Of a stretch of 64,000 nucleotides of DNA, positions 35,634-46,123 are shown one piece after another; position 1 is the first letter of the stretch, and each line of letters begins with the position of its first letter. The stretch comes from Diadophis punctatus similis (lineage: Eukaryota > Chordata > Lepidosauria > Squamata > Dipsadidae): positions 19,056,501 to 19,120,500 of the forward strand of contig JALIGW010000013.1 in the NCBI GenBank assembly GCA_023053685.1, read 5' to 3'. A program made the position numbers and the translations under genes. The notes beneath the pieces were generated by a model. It had not been told where the DNA came from. It saw only the letters and a program-made list of their open reading frames with translations, and made no database searches.

Positions 35634-35992
35634 TATCATATTTTTTGGAGTATAAGACACACCTTCCCCCCCCTAAAAGTGGCTGAAAACTTGGGTGTGT
35701 CTTATACTCCAAATGTAGCTTTTTCGAAGCTTTTTTTTCCAGCCCTAACTAGGTGCTAATGATCTTCCCGGCTCTTCCCGGTTTGCAGGCTTGTTTTCAT
35801 TGCTACTCCCTCCGAAGAAGATTTTTTTTTCAGCCCTAACCAGGGGATAAAATAATATGCTGAAGCTGATCAGATTAAGGAAGCTAGCCAGATGAATACC
35901 TGGCAGGTAGATTTTTTCCCCCCTATTTTCCTCCCCAAAAACTAAGGTGCGTCTTATACTTCAGTGCGTCTTATACTCCGAAAAATATGATA
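35634..35992. mobile_element. TIR MITE with TATAAGAC termini
   Basis: The left end TATCATATTTTTTGGAGTAT pairs with its reverse complement at the right end (ATACTCCGAAAAATATGATA), about 25 bp in all. An internal copy of the terminus lies near each end (GTGTGTCTTATACTCCAAAT at the left, GGTGCGTCTTATACTTCAGT at the right). The target duplication cannot be told apart from the TIR, so the superfamily is uncertain. Confidence 0.75.
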
Positions 35993-37550
35993 ACACATTT
36001 TTTTCTTTAATTTTCTGTTAACATAGATACTTTCAAATACACTTTCAATAATATTTTACAAACTTTAGGAATTTATTAAACATTATATACTGTATATAAA
36101 GGAAAAATACATTTTCAAACTTTAGATTAAGACTTTATTTCAATTACAAATATCAGACTGATAAAAATCCATCCTAATTCCAAATGACTTATTAAGTTTG
36201 AGTCACTCCTTCCAGCTTGTCTTCATGGAATAAAATCTTTTTCTTCTTTGGGATGTTTGTCAAGTAGTTATAAGCTTTTCTTTTTCTCAAGGATTTCTCA
36301 ACTTTGTTAATGTCCATGAAGAAAAAGTTCCAAACTTTTCCTTTTAAAAGTTGCAGGTTTTCTTGGAGCTCTTTTTTCAATTGTGTTGGGAGGTTTATAT
36401 TCAAACCATCATAATAAAAACTGGTGTCAGATATATTATATTCCAAAATTGCAATTGACTCCTTGGCATTGTCAGCTACTTGTCCAATTGCCTTGGTGGT
36501 TTGGTAACTTTCTACACATATTTGCATCTCTGAAATAGTTTGAGAAGGCTTTTTTTTAAAATGTCCTTGGAGCAAAGCTGATCTATGAACATGGATTTTA
36601 TTTGAAGATTTTTAAAATACATCTCTAATCATTTGCATCTCCATCTTCTTAACTCCCTCTTTAATCAAAGAGTAGCTTTTTTGTAAGTCACTTAAGAATT
36701 GCTGGCCAATCAGGAATCATAAAAATTGGAAAGTTTTAGTCACCCACAGCAAAGCAGACCAAGCTACAAATTACTAAAAATAATAAACTAGGACCACGAC
36801 TTTCTGTCCTTATATTTCTCCAGCAACTTTTTTTAAAAAAAATACTCCACGTTTCCTTATTTTAGCTTGCCTTCAGCATTCTTCTTCCTTGTTGTTTAAC
36901 AATGTAGAAATCCCCCAAATGATGCAGATCTTCAAAAAGGAATAACAGGCTGTGGCTAAAGAGAGACTCTTTCAGCTTAATAAAGATTAATAGTCCTTAA
37001 AAATGATTAAGAAATGAAAGGCACAACATACTCTACATTTGAAAATATATATTCCAAAACAGCTGCTTCTTCAACAATGAACTGATTGCAGCCCAGTCGC
37101 CCAGCCTTTGGGATGCAGGCTGCTTTGAAATATAGCCCCTGAAGCTACTTGGAGATCTTTCCTGTATCAGAGGATCTTGTGGGATAATTCTGGACAAGTA
37201 TAAAAAGTGGAAAGAAGAGGAAATAACTAAGGCAGAATATCAGCAAATAGCCCGAGCCTATAAAGATGAAGTGAGAAAAGCTAAGGCTCACAATGAACAA
37301 AGGCTTGCGACAAAAGTAAAAAATAACAAAAAAAGCTTCTTTCAACATATTAAAAACAAAAAAAGGTCAAGGAAACAATTGGTCCATTGCTGGGAGAAAG
37401 TGGCAAGAAGGTGACAAGCAACAGGAAGAAAGCAGAGCTACTTAACTTGTTTTTTGCCTCTGTCTTTACACAAAGGGAAAAAACAGTCCAACCTATCAAA
37501 AACAGCACCACAAAAACATATTAGGGACACAAGTTAATATAGGGAAGAAA

Positions 37551-37934
37551 ATGGTAAGCGAACACCTGTCTACCCTAGATGAGTTCAAATCACCAGGACC
37601 GGATGGATTACACCCCAAGGTTCTGAAGGAACTGGCAGACGAGATCTCAGAACTACTGAACTATATCTTTCAAAGATCCTGGCGCACCGGGGAACTGCCA
37701 GAGGACTGGAAAAGAGCTGGTGTAGTTTCCATCTTCAAAAAAGAAAAAAAAATAGATCCAGGAAACTACAGACCTATCAGCCTGACCTCAATACCAGGGA
37801 AGATTCTGGAAAAGATAATCAAGCAACGAATCAGCGAACACCTAGAAGCAAACAAAGTAATAACCAAAAGCCAACATGAGTTTGTCAAATACAGATCATG
37901 CCAAAGATCTGACAAAGTGACTTTGACAAAGTGA
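37551..37934 (+). pseudogene. CR1 RT fingers/palm fragment
   Basis: 127 codons of reverse transcriptase, including S-P-G-P-D-G and Y-R-P-I-S-L. It ends at a frameshift caused by a local duplication, so it is not a functional protein. Confidence 0.9.
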
Positions 37935-38218
37935 CAAAATTAGTGGACCAGAGGAATGCTGTCGATATAATTTACTTGGACTTCAGTAAGGCATTTGATA
38001 AAGTAGACCATAACCTACTAATAGATAAAGTAGAAAAATGTGGGTTAGACAGCAACACCACCAGATGGATTCGAAACTGGCTGACCAACCTCACTCAACG
38101 TGTAGTGCTCAATGGAACTGCATCTACATGGAGGGAAGTATGCAGTGGAGTACCCCAAGGCTCTGTTTTAGGCCCAGTACTCTTCAACATCTTGATCAAT
38201 GATTTGGACGAGGGATAG
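37931..38218 (+). pseudogene. CR1 RT palm fragment
   Basis: 95 codons in the next frame, with [11 protein letters not shown] and [10 protein letters not shown]. The stop comes directly before the F-A-D-D box, which lies in another frame. Confidence 0.9.
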
Positions 38219-38393
38219 ATGGGGAACTCATCAAATTTGCAGATGACACCAAACTGGCAGGAATAGCCAACACTCCAGAAGATAGGCTCAAGATACAGAA
38301 GAATCTTGACAGACTTGAACATTGGGCGCTATCTAACAAAATGAAATTCAATGGTGAAAAAGTAAGGTTCTACATTTAGGCAAGAAAAACAAA

Positions 38394-39068
38394 ATGCACA
38401 GGTATAGTATATGTGGTACCTTGCTCAACAGTAGTAACTGTGAGAGGGACCTTGAAGTCCTAGTGGACAACCATTTAAATATGAGCCAGCAGTGTGCAGG
38501 AGCTGCCAAAAAAGCCAACACAGTTCTAGGCTGCATTAACAGAGGGATAGAATCAAGATCACGTGAAATGTTAATACCACTTTATAATGCCTTGGTAAGG
38601 CCACACTTGGAATACTGCATTCAGTTTTGGTCGCCACAATGTAAAAAGGATGTTCAGACTCTAGAAAGAGTACAGAGAAGAGCAACAAAGATGATTAGGG
38701 GACTGGAGGCTAAAACATATGAAGAACGGTTGCAGGAACTGGGTATGTCTAGTTTAATGAAAAGAGGGACTAGGGGAGACATGATAGCAGTGTTCCAATA
38801 TCTCAGGGGTTGCCACAAAGAAGAGGGAGTCAAACTATTCTCCAAAGCACCTGAGGGTACAACAAGAAGCAATGGGTGGAAACTAATCAAGGAGAGAAGC
38901 AACTTAGAACTAAGGAGAAATTTCCTGACATTTAGAACAATTAATCCGTGGAACAGCCTGCCTCCAGAAGTTGTGAATGCTCCAACACTGGAAGTTTTTA
39001 AGAAGATGTTGGATAACCATTATCTGAAGTGGTGTAGGGTTTCCTGCCTAAGCAGGGGGTTGGACTAG
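38394..39068 (+). pseudogene. CR1 ORF2 C-terminal fragment
   Basis: 224 codons matching the CR1 C-terminal region, with R-G-I-E-S-R-S-R-E, R-P-H-L-E-Y-C and L-G-M-S-S-L-M-K-R-G-T-R-G-D. The reading frame is complete through to the usual CR1 stop. Confidence 0.92.
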
Positions 39069-39114
39069 AAGATCTCCAAGGTCCCTTCCAACTCTGTTAT
39101 TCTATTCTATTCTA

Positions 39115-39950
39115 GCACTTTCCCTAACTCAGGAGAGTCATATAAACTAAACGAATGCTAGTACCTTCTGTTGGTAAGTTGAAAAAGCTACTCCAGGGAA
39201 AAACCTTTCAGGGATCCTTTCCCGGGCGTGTCGTTAGTTGGCCATCTTTTCACGGGACATGAAGATCTTGATTGATGGCTCTGCTCTTGAGGTGCTTGAA
39301 AGAAAAATAGGTACATATTGAAAAATTGAGTCTTTCTCTTGCTCGTTGAACCTGCTGTTCTGTTTGACAGATGTGAAATCACCTCTTCTTACTCCAAATA
39401 ATAGAGACAGATGAGTTGTGTGGTTTACAAATTGACAGCAGACTATTTGATCTTTTAATAGTACAGTTGTGCAGGCAGTTATGAAGAAGAAAGCTCTTTT
39501 TTTATCACTAGTTCTACAAATGGCTTCTCCAAACTTTGCCGTCTACAAACATTTTGATAACAAAACCTCATTATTCCTAGTAATCAATCATCGAAACCCA
39601 AGTTGATGCAAACTGTAATCAGAAACCTGATTAGGGTGTCACCATCCTACCCTGCATATACTATTTTGTATTCATTTTACATCTATTGAATTCCTATATA
39701 ATTTTTTTTCATCTGTTGCTTGTTGGAATAAACTGGAAGGGAAGCATCATATTTACTATTTTATTGTATTTACAAAACCACCTCTGACACGTTATTTGAT
39801 TGATTAAATGAAAATTATACTGCCTGCCATTATTAGACTTCATTGTCATGGTTACTTTTAACAAAACTGTTTCAAAAGATCAATATTTCCCCTGCGTGAG
39901 GTCCCTAGTAAGGAAAGATGTATCATATTTCCATGAGACTTTTTGCCTAT
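39115..39950. other. Unassigned DNA
   Basis: No recognised repeat or gene. Confidence 0.4.
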
Positions 39951-39958
39951 ATAGATAT

Positions 39959-40092
39959 CAGTGTTTTTCAATCTCAGCAACTTTAAGACCTGTGGATTTC
40001 AATTCCCAGAATTTCCTAACCAGAGTGCTGGCTGGAAAATTCTGGGAGTTGAAGTCTACACTTCTTAAAATTGCTCAGGTTCAGAAACACTA
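39959..40092. mobile_element. Palindromic hAT MITE family C
   Basis: 134 bp, CAGTGTTTTTCAATCTCAGC to TTCAGAAACACTA. The duplication is approximate (atagatat at left, ctatagatat at right). Confidence 0.8.
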
Positions 40093-40109
40093 CTATAGAT
40101 ATATTAGTA

Positions 40110-40502
40110 TACAGGTAATCCTTGACTGACTATCCCAACTTAGTGTAACATTTCCATTGCTAAGTAAGACAATTGTTAAGTGAATTTTGCCCCATTTTAC
40201 AACCATTCTTGCCACAGCTGTTAAGTGAATCACTGCAATTAATAAGTTAGTTACAAGGTTGTTAAATGAATCTACCTTCCCTATTGACTTTCCTTGTCAG
40301 AAGATCACAAAAGGTGATCATGTGATCCCAGGACACTGCAAACGTCATAAATAAATGCCAGTTGTCAAGCATCTGAATTTTGATCATGTGATCATGGGAA
40401 TGGTCATAAGTGTGAAAAATGTTCAAAAGTCATTTTTTTCCAATACTGTTGTAACTTCAGACAGTCACTAAACAAATCGTTATAAATTGAGGACTACCTG
40501 TA
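40110..40502. mobile_element. TA-flanked MITE with ACAGGTA ends
   Basis: Left end ACAGGTAATCCTTGACTGAC, right end AAATTGAGGACTACCTGT, in a TATA context. The inner repeats TTAAGTGAATTTTGCCCC and TTAAGTGAATCACTGCAATT are typical of a family abundant in snake genomes. TA flanks suggest a Tc1/mariner type. Only one copy is in this window. Confidence 0.7.
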
Positions 40503-40894
40503 TATATCCATAGATGCAAATCCTAATTTTTTACTTATGGTATACTCATTTGTAAGGAAAAACGACTGTTTTGTGAGAATCAGCTTAAGTGAGGCAATGA
40601 AATTAAATTGAAGTAACTACCTTCCCGGTAAAAGAGGCATTAAGTTTTGATAGCAAATTACCAGCAACTGATATTTCATGTCTTCTACGAGTGAAGGGCC
40701 GCTCTTGAGGAAAGAGCCGTGAGAAAAGAAACAGGGCTTGAAACCACCAATTATTTCCTTTGGCTTGTCCTGCACTAAATCTGTCAGAAAAGTGCCATTC
40801 ATGGTCTTGTTATTGTGGAAGGATAGGGCTTATTGATGGAAGGAGCAAATGTTATACTAGCTAGGCCCTTTTTCTGTGATCTGGGCACTATGGA
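40503..40894. other. Unassigned DNA
   Basis: Nothing recognised. Confidence 0.4.
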
Positions 40895-40953
40895 CACTTG
40901 TTTTTGTTGTCGCTGCTTTTGAGTCAGTGTTGATTCCTAGCAACTGCCTAGAC

Positions 40954-41124
40954 CAGGGGTCTGCAACCTGCGGCTCCGGAGCCGCATGAGGCTCTTTGGG
41001 CCCTCTGCTGTGGTTCCCTGTCGGGTGATCCCATCACTGACTGGCCCTGCCCCTTGCCTTCCCCTCCCAGTCACTCCTTGCCTAGCCTGAAAAGGTAAGG
41101 GCAACGGCGGGGGATGAGAGGGAG

Positions 41125-41157
<33 letters not shown>

Positions 41158-41462
41158 GAGCGGGGGGGAGAGAGAGGTGGGGAGAGTGAGAGAGATACAC
41201 AGAGATACAGGGAGAGAGGGAGAGAGAGAGAGAGGGAGAGAGGGGTCCCGGTGTTTTTTGTGGTTCCCGGTGTTTTTTAACAACCAGTTCTCTGCCCTAA
41301 TGAGCGGCTGGGTAGGCATGGCTAGGCAGGTCATGTGACTGGGTGGGAGTGAGTGACATCGAGTTGGCCACGCCCACCCAGGTTTTGTGGCTCCCGGTGT
41401 TTTCTTTTCTGTGGGAAATGGGTCCAAATGGCTCTTTGAGTGTTTAAGGTTGCAGACCCCTG
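40954..41462. mobile_element. hAT element family E with perfect TSD
   Basis: 509 bp, CAGGGGTCTGCAACCTGCGG to AGGTTGCAGACCCCTG, with duplication gcctagac (40946-40953 and 41463-41470). It has internal (AC)n at 41127-41152 and (GA)n at 41215-41240. No transposase. Confidence 0.93.
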
Positions 41463-41546
41463 GCCTAGACATACCGTATTTTTGCAGTTTTCTTTGCAAG
41501 GTTTCTTTTTACAAATAGCTAATCATTGCCTACTTCCAAAGGCAGG

Positions 41547-41577
41547 GGGAGGGAGAGGGAGAGGGAGAGGGAGAGGG

Positions 41578-41666
<89 letters not shown>
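41547..41666. repeat. (GGGAGA)n/(GA)n purine tract
   Basis: (GAGGGA)n, then about 40 GA units. All purine on the plus strand. Confidence 0.95.
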
Positions 41667-41668
<2 letters not shown>

Positions 41669-41775
41669 GCTTAGGGTCACACAGCTGGCTTTCTGCCTAA
41701 GGTGGAACCAAAACTTACAGTCCCCCAGTTTCTAGGTTGGTACCTCAGCCACTACACCAAGCTGGCTTTCTGTGG

Positions 41776-43089
41776 AGGCACATAACTTGCCTTTTTTTCT
41801 GGGATAGTATAGAAAGTGAAAAATGACTTACTGTTGGGAGTAGCCAGTATGCCTAGCAGAGGATGAAGGCTCTTTGATCATGGAGACAGCCTTCAAATCA
41901 AAGGTTTCCTTTCTTAAGGCAGATGAGCCTTATTTGTATGAATATTATATTATCCCTTATTTGATGGTTCAGAAGCTTTAGCAACACTCTTGCACATCAC
42001 ACTACATTTGTATTGTGGGGATATTGATTCATAAGCCATCTTTCCTTAATGCACAGAATTCTCTTGCTTTGCCTAGAAAGTGCAGAGACTATTCCCCCCC
42101 CCCCACAGTGTATGGTTATTTTGGGGAAATGGGAAGGTGAAGTTCAAAGGCTCCTGCATTATGGGACTGATTTATAAACTGAAACACAAAGAGCCCGATT
42201 TACTAAAAAGCTATTTAATTTGTGCCTTTTGCAAACCGAAGGTGTGCCTTTTCTTTGAAGCTGAGGGCAGCAAGATGATAATGGGAAGGCAACATCCTAA
42301 AGCCTGTAACATGAAAAGGGAAACAGTTCAAAGCCGTAATGAATGGTACATGAGAAAGAATAGCAATGACTCAGAAGAATGAGTCATGGCAAGAGAGACC
42401 TCTGAAAGAAAAATCATCCTTTCTCTTTGCCTTGTTAGAGAAGAAAAATAATCTACAAGGGATGGCAAGGATTGATCGAAGGGTCTCTGGAATATTTGAA
42501 AGAAAGCCACAACCAGACCTGAGCACTTTGCACTGAAACAGAACTAGCATTAGCAATGAAATATGTGACCATAGAAATCACTTTAGATTGGATACCCACT
42601 TCAGGAATTTAATGTTTTAATGTATGATTATTATTATTATTATTTTAAAAGCACTGCTACTTAGCAATTTCATGCACACAGTTCTCTTCTTGACCAAACA
42701 AGCAAACACAAACAGAATAATAAAGCATTCATTCCTCCCATTTTTATTTTTACATTTAACATAGTTATTAACCACTTATGTTAAAATCTGAGCACTGTAT
42801 AGCAATAATAAAAAAATATGAGATGAGCAGAAAAAGTGTAAAAAAAAAGTTTAAATGGCAAGCAAAAAAAAAAAATTGGGGCTACTATACTTTACACCCA
42901 GCAAAAATGAACATGAATTACAAGTTTGAATATTATATCCAGATTATTCACTTTTATATGTACTAACATTTCCAAATATGAAATATTAATCTTGTGGCTC
43001 TCTAAATATGTCTCTTTACCATATTAGTCTTAGGAAAGAGCAAAGGTCATGGTGCTGATTCAAAGAAAATCCATACTTTTACCTTTTCC
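41776..43089. other. Unassigned AT-rich DNA
   Basis: No recognised repeat or exon apart from a short (ATT)n near 42627. Confidence 0.4.
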
Positions 43090-43330
43090 TTAAGACATAC
43101 TCCCTATTTATGACCCTATTCAGGGTAGAGGCAAGTCGGCGGGATGGAGCTGAGCATTTACTGGCCAGATGCCCTTCCTGATGCCTATGCGGAGTTCACA
43201 GCAAATATTTTTTCTTTGTGCCTTATGAGAGAAACATCTGCCACTATCTCTCAACCTTCTGAGTGGGATTGAACACTCAACCTTCTGATTGGGAGGCAAG
43301 CATCTTCACTACATACATCTTCAGGTATTC
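43090..43330 (-). mobile_element. tRNA-derived SINE, worn
   Basis: GGCCAGATGCCCTTCCTGAT and GCGGAGTTCACAGCA, with a B-box-like GTGGGATTGAACACTCAACC near the right. This is the reverse complement of a tRNA-derived SINE head. Confidence 0.55.
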
Positions 43331-44284
43331 TTGAAATTGGCAGGTACAGTAGCCTTCCCTAATCTGATGACTCCCAGATACATTTAATCTCTGGTTGTTA
43401 CTGGTTCTAGCTAGGAGCTTTTTGAGTTGGAATACAATAAATCTAAAAGCCTAAGGTTGGGGAAAGGTGAAATATAATTCTAATACCAGGTTCTACTATG
43501 TACTTGTGCAGTTTTAAAATGACTGGGAGCTAAATTGGTAGAGTCATAATGTGGGAAATCCTTCTGATAGTGCCACTTTGAGAAATGGATAGAATCTGGC
43601 ATTATGTGATTAATTTTTCATATAAAATCCTTAATAACTCAGATCCATTTGGATATAATACTTAAAGGAATGCTTAACAAAACAATAATAAGCTATTCTG
43701 TTATAAGGAGGTAACCAGAAATAGATCTTGCTGCAGTTTATAACATAGTCACTTTTCCCATTGAATATTAGAACTTGAAGCTCAAGTATCTGAGGTTCTG
43801 TTAAATTCTTAACTCCTTCATTTCTGATAATATTTCTCTTTTAAACACCCCAGTGTTGTACTCGGTGCTAATACAAGATTTACTCATGAAGCCAGAAAAA
43901 TAATTTGAAACTTTCCTTCATAATCCCATTCCATCCTCCCCATGGCAGGCACAGAAGACAACTGAAAATATGCAAATATGGCGTACTTATCAGAAAGAGA
44001 GAAATATCTATTTTTGAAAAAGCGGTAATTAACTATTATCGTTTTTAATTGGTTGATTAAAAAACTACAACCTTTTTTCATCGCTGTAAGAGAAAACTTT
44101 TTCTTCTACAGCTTTCTCGTGGTTTAATCCATTTGAATTCTGCCTAGTGTTTTCTTCTGTTTGGTTTGCGCCTTATGCAGTCTGAGTCTAACCAGTAACT
44201 GTACACTGAAAGCTAATGAAGAAGCAATATTAGGAGTAATATTTGCAATAGATTAATATTGGGAGTCATATTTAAATTGACCCA
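43331..44284. other. Single-copy-like DNA, candidate conserved element
   Basis: 43860-44110 is repeat-free and rich in homeodomain-like cores (GGTAATTAACTATTATCG, TTTTTAATTGGTTGATTAA) with ATATGCAAATATG. This is a typical enhancer texture, but conservation cannot be tested here. Confidence 0.3.
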
Positions 44285-44505
44285 GTTTGATGTGGTGATT
44301 AAGACACCAGGCTAGAAAATTGGAGATTATAAATTCTAGTACCACTTCAGGCACATAACCAGCTGGGTGACCTTGGGCCAATCACTCTCTCTCAGCCTTA
44401 GGAAAGAGGCAATTGCAAACCACTTCTGAAAAACCTTGATGAGAAAACTGCAGAGACTAGTCCAGTCTGAGAATCAGACAGGACAAAAGGGACAAAGTAT
44501 TTATT
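44285..44505 (+). mobile_element. tRNA-derived SINE
   Basis: The head has GTGGTGATTAAGACACCAGG (A-box-like) and TAAATTCTAGTACCA (B-box-like). The core reads AGCTGGGTGACCTTGGGCCA, then GGCAATTGCAAACCACTTCT. It is the most complete member of the SINE family seen at 11435, 29730, 40895 and 45265. Confidence 0.8.
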
Positions 44506-44597
44506 ATGTATTGGCCACTCAACCCCAGTGAACTCTTCAAGTTATTCAAGTTAGAGCAACATATTTTAGGGAAGTCTGAAAAGTTCCAGGAACAGAC

Positions 44598-44956
44598 CAG
44601 GGGCAGGTTGCTCACTTACCTTGCTACCGGTGCACTGTGCGCGCATCTCCATGTTTCGTGTGCGCGTGCTCTCGCTACACGCGTGCGCCCCCTTGCGCAA
44701 TTTTGCTTCCGTGCATGTGCAGAAGCAAAATTGCACCGAAATCTTGCAAGGGGATGCGCGTGTGCGCACGACTTTGGCAATTTTTTGCTTCCACGCATGC
44801 GCAGAAGCAAAAAATCGCCCAAAAAATCGTGAAAAAAGATGGCAGCTCCTAGGCACCAGCAACCGACCGCACTTGGTCAGTAGCCTCTTGATGACATCAC
44901 CAGCCCGCCGCTACCAGTGCGATAGAGTGGACCACACCGGTAGGAACCCACCACTG
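44598..44956 (+). mobile_element. hAT MITE family B with perfect TSD
   Basis: 359 bp, CAGGGGCAGGTTGCTCACTT to GGTAGGAACCCACCACTG, with duplication gaacagac (44590-44597 and 44957-44964). Confidence 0.92.
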
Positions 44957-44964
44957 GAACAGAC

Positions 44965-45264
44965 CATGCACATCTCTCTTTTTTTAAAAAAAATTAAAAC
45001 CAGTTGGTTACATTGATTTTGAATTCAACACTTATTAACCTTTACTGTGTACGTCGAAGAAAAAAAAGCTGAGTTATGGCATAGTAAGAATAACAGAATA
45101 AGACAGAGTAACTTCACCAGTTCACTCGCTTTCAGTTTCTTGGGTGGTTACCATAGCTTCAATAAAAATGGCTGCAGAGGTTTACTTACATCTTTCCCTC
45201 AGAACAGCCTTGAACTTCTTTGACCAGATCTTGATTTTTAAAAGCCAAGATTGGGAGTCAATTG
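44965..45264. other. Unassigned DNA
   Basis: Nothing recognised. Confidence 0.4.
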
Positions 45265-45510
45265 ACAGCCAGTTGGGTGTAGTGGCCTGAGTAGAAACTA
45301 GGAAATTGTGATTTCTAGTTTTCTCTTAGGCATGAAGACCAGCTGTTGGCTTTGGTCCAGTCATTCTATATCAGCCCAACCCATTTCACAATTGATTAAT
45401 AATCACAATTGTGATTTATAACTGGGCTGTTTTGGGGAAAAGAGAAGATGAAGACATTCGATACCTGAGTTGTATAAAAATTAAGGTGGACTTAAATCTA
45501 ATAAATAAAC
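45265..45510 (+). mobile_element. tRNA-derived SINE, worn
   Basis: CAGTTGGGTGTAGTGGCCTG, TGTGATTTCTAGTTTTCTC and GGTCCAGTCATTCTATATCAG, then a tail ending AAATCTAATAAATAAAC. Same family as 44285. Confidence 0.65.
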
Positions 45511-45649
45511 TATTTTTGTTCTAAAGCCTAGGATGCTTGGAAGCCAGAATGTAGGCTCCCAGCAAGTATAGAAAACATGAAAATATATTTTGCAATTCCT
45601 ACTTGCATGATATCACAAGTGGATTTATCCATGCATTATTAGTCTAGTA

Positions 45650-45765
45650 CTGGGGTCTCCAACCTTGGCAACTTTAATACCTGAGAACTTCAACTTCATG
45701 CTGTCTGGGAAATTCTGGGAAGAAATTCTGGGAAGTCCACAAGTTGCCAAGGTTGAATACCCCTG
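45650..45765. mobile_element. hAT MITE family C with TSD
   Basis: 116 bp, CTGGGGTCTCCAACCTTGGC to AAGGTTGAATACCCCTG, with duplication gtctagta/gtctggta (one mismatch). The right arm carries an internal duplication of AAATTCTGGGAAG. Confidence 0.88.
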
Positions 45766-45979
45766 GTCTGGTATAGACTTATGCATAATGCTAAACTGTG
45801 GAATAAAAGGAATGTGCCCATTGAGGCAAAAATGGTGAGTGGACATAATGAAGGATTCAAATATCTGGGGCTGGCTGAAAGAGAGGGTCTAAGCATCAGC
45901 TTTGGGCATGAAACAGGCTTCAGTATTAAACCATTTATTATATATTCACTGCATTAAGTTACCCTTCCTTCCTTTAAGT

Positions 45980-46115
45980 CAGTGTTTCCCAACCTTGGCA
46001 ACTTGAAGATGTCTGGACTTCAACTCCCAGAATTCCCCAGCCAGCGAATGCTGGCTGGGGAATTCTGGGAATTGAAGTCCAGACATCTTCAAGTTGCCAA
46101 GGTTGGGAAACACTG
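45980..46115. mobile_element. Palindromic hAT MITE family C, perfect TSD
   Basis: 136 bp, CAGTGTTTCCCAACCTTGGC to its reverse complement, with central CCAGCGAATGCTGG. Duplication ctttaagt is perfect (45972-45979 and 46116-46123). It differs from 55128-55263 at essentially one position. Confidence 0.95.
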
Positions 46116-46123
46116 CTTTAAGT

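Larger units (their letters stand above)
34851..37150 (-). mobile_element. L1-like element region, tandemly repeated, nested
   Basis: An AT-rich minus-strand unit holds one 127-codon frame (36192-36575) with charged, helical-looking sequence, resembling a piece of an L1-type ORF1 but without a firm motif. Downstream of it a segment recurs: AATTCCAAATGACTTATTAA near 36176 and AATTCCAATTAACTCATTAA near 35526. The copies are ~650 bp apart, or ~290 bp once the MITE between them is removed. A family B hAT MITE and a TIR MITE are inserted. Assignment to L1 is tentative; boundaries are approximate. Confidence 0.4.
37160..39114 (+). mobile_element. CR1 LINE, 5'-truncated ORF2 with RT
   Basis: This is the longest retroelement ORF in the window. 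The linker before the RT reads E-I-T-K-A-E-Y. The fingers follow: S-P-G-P-D-G-L-H-P-K-V-L and Y-R-P-I-S-L-T-S-I-P-G-K-I-L-E-K. Then [11 protein letters not shown] and [14 protein letters not shown], and the catalytic F-A-D-D-T-K-L near 38236. The C-terminal domain (38394-39068) holds R-P-H-L-E-Y-C-I-Q-F-W-S-P and P-W-N-S-L-P. The CR1 end is GGTTGGACTAGAAGATCTCC, then ATTCTATTCTATTCTA. The frame is broken at ~37928, where a short duplication of TGACAAAGTGACTTTGA sits, again just before F-A-D-D, and near 38360. It is a dead copy. Confidence 0.95.
40895..41775 (-). mobile_element. tRNA-derived SINE, split by hAT element and (GA)n
   Basis: Minus-strand SINE: the head is at 41690-41775 (tRNA-like AGCCACTACACCAAGCTGGC side) with GGGTCACACAGCTGGCTTT inside. 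The tail runs through GCAACTGCCTAGAC to GAGTCAGTGTTGATTCC near 40921. The family E hAT element inserted at 40954, and a (GA)n tract grew inside the body at ~41547-41666. Confidence 0.8.

Noticed and set aside
36192..36575. 127-codon frame as a host gene
   Set aside because: It sits in a repeat-rich unit with tandem segments, and has no splice context or host domain.
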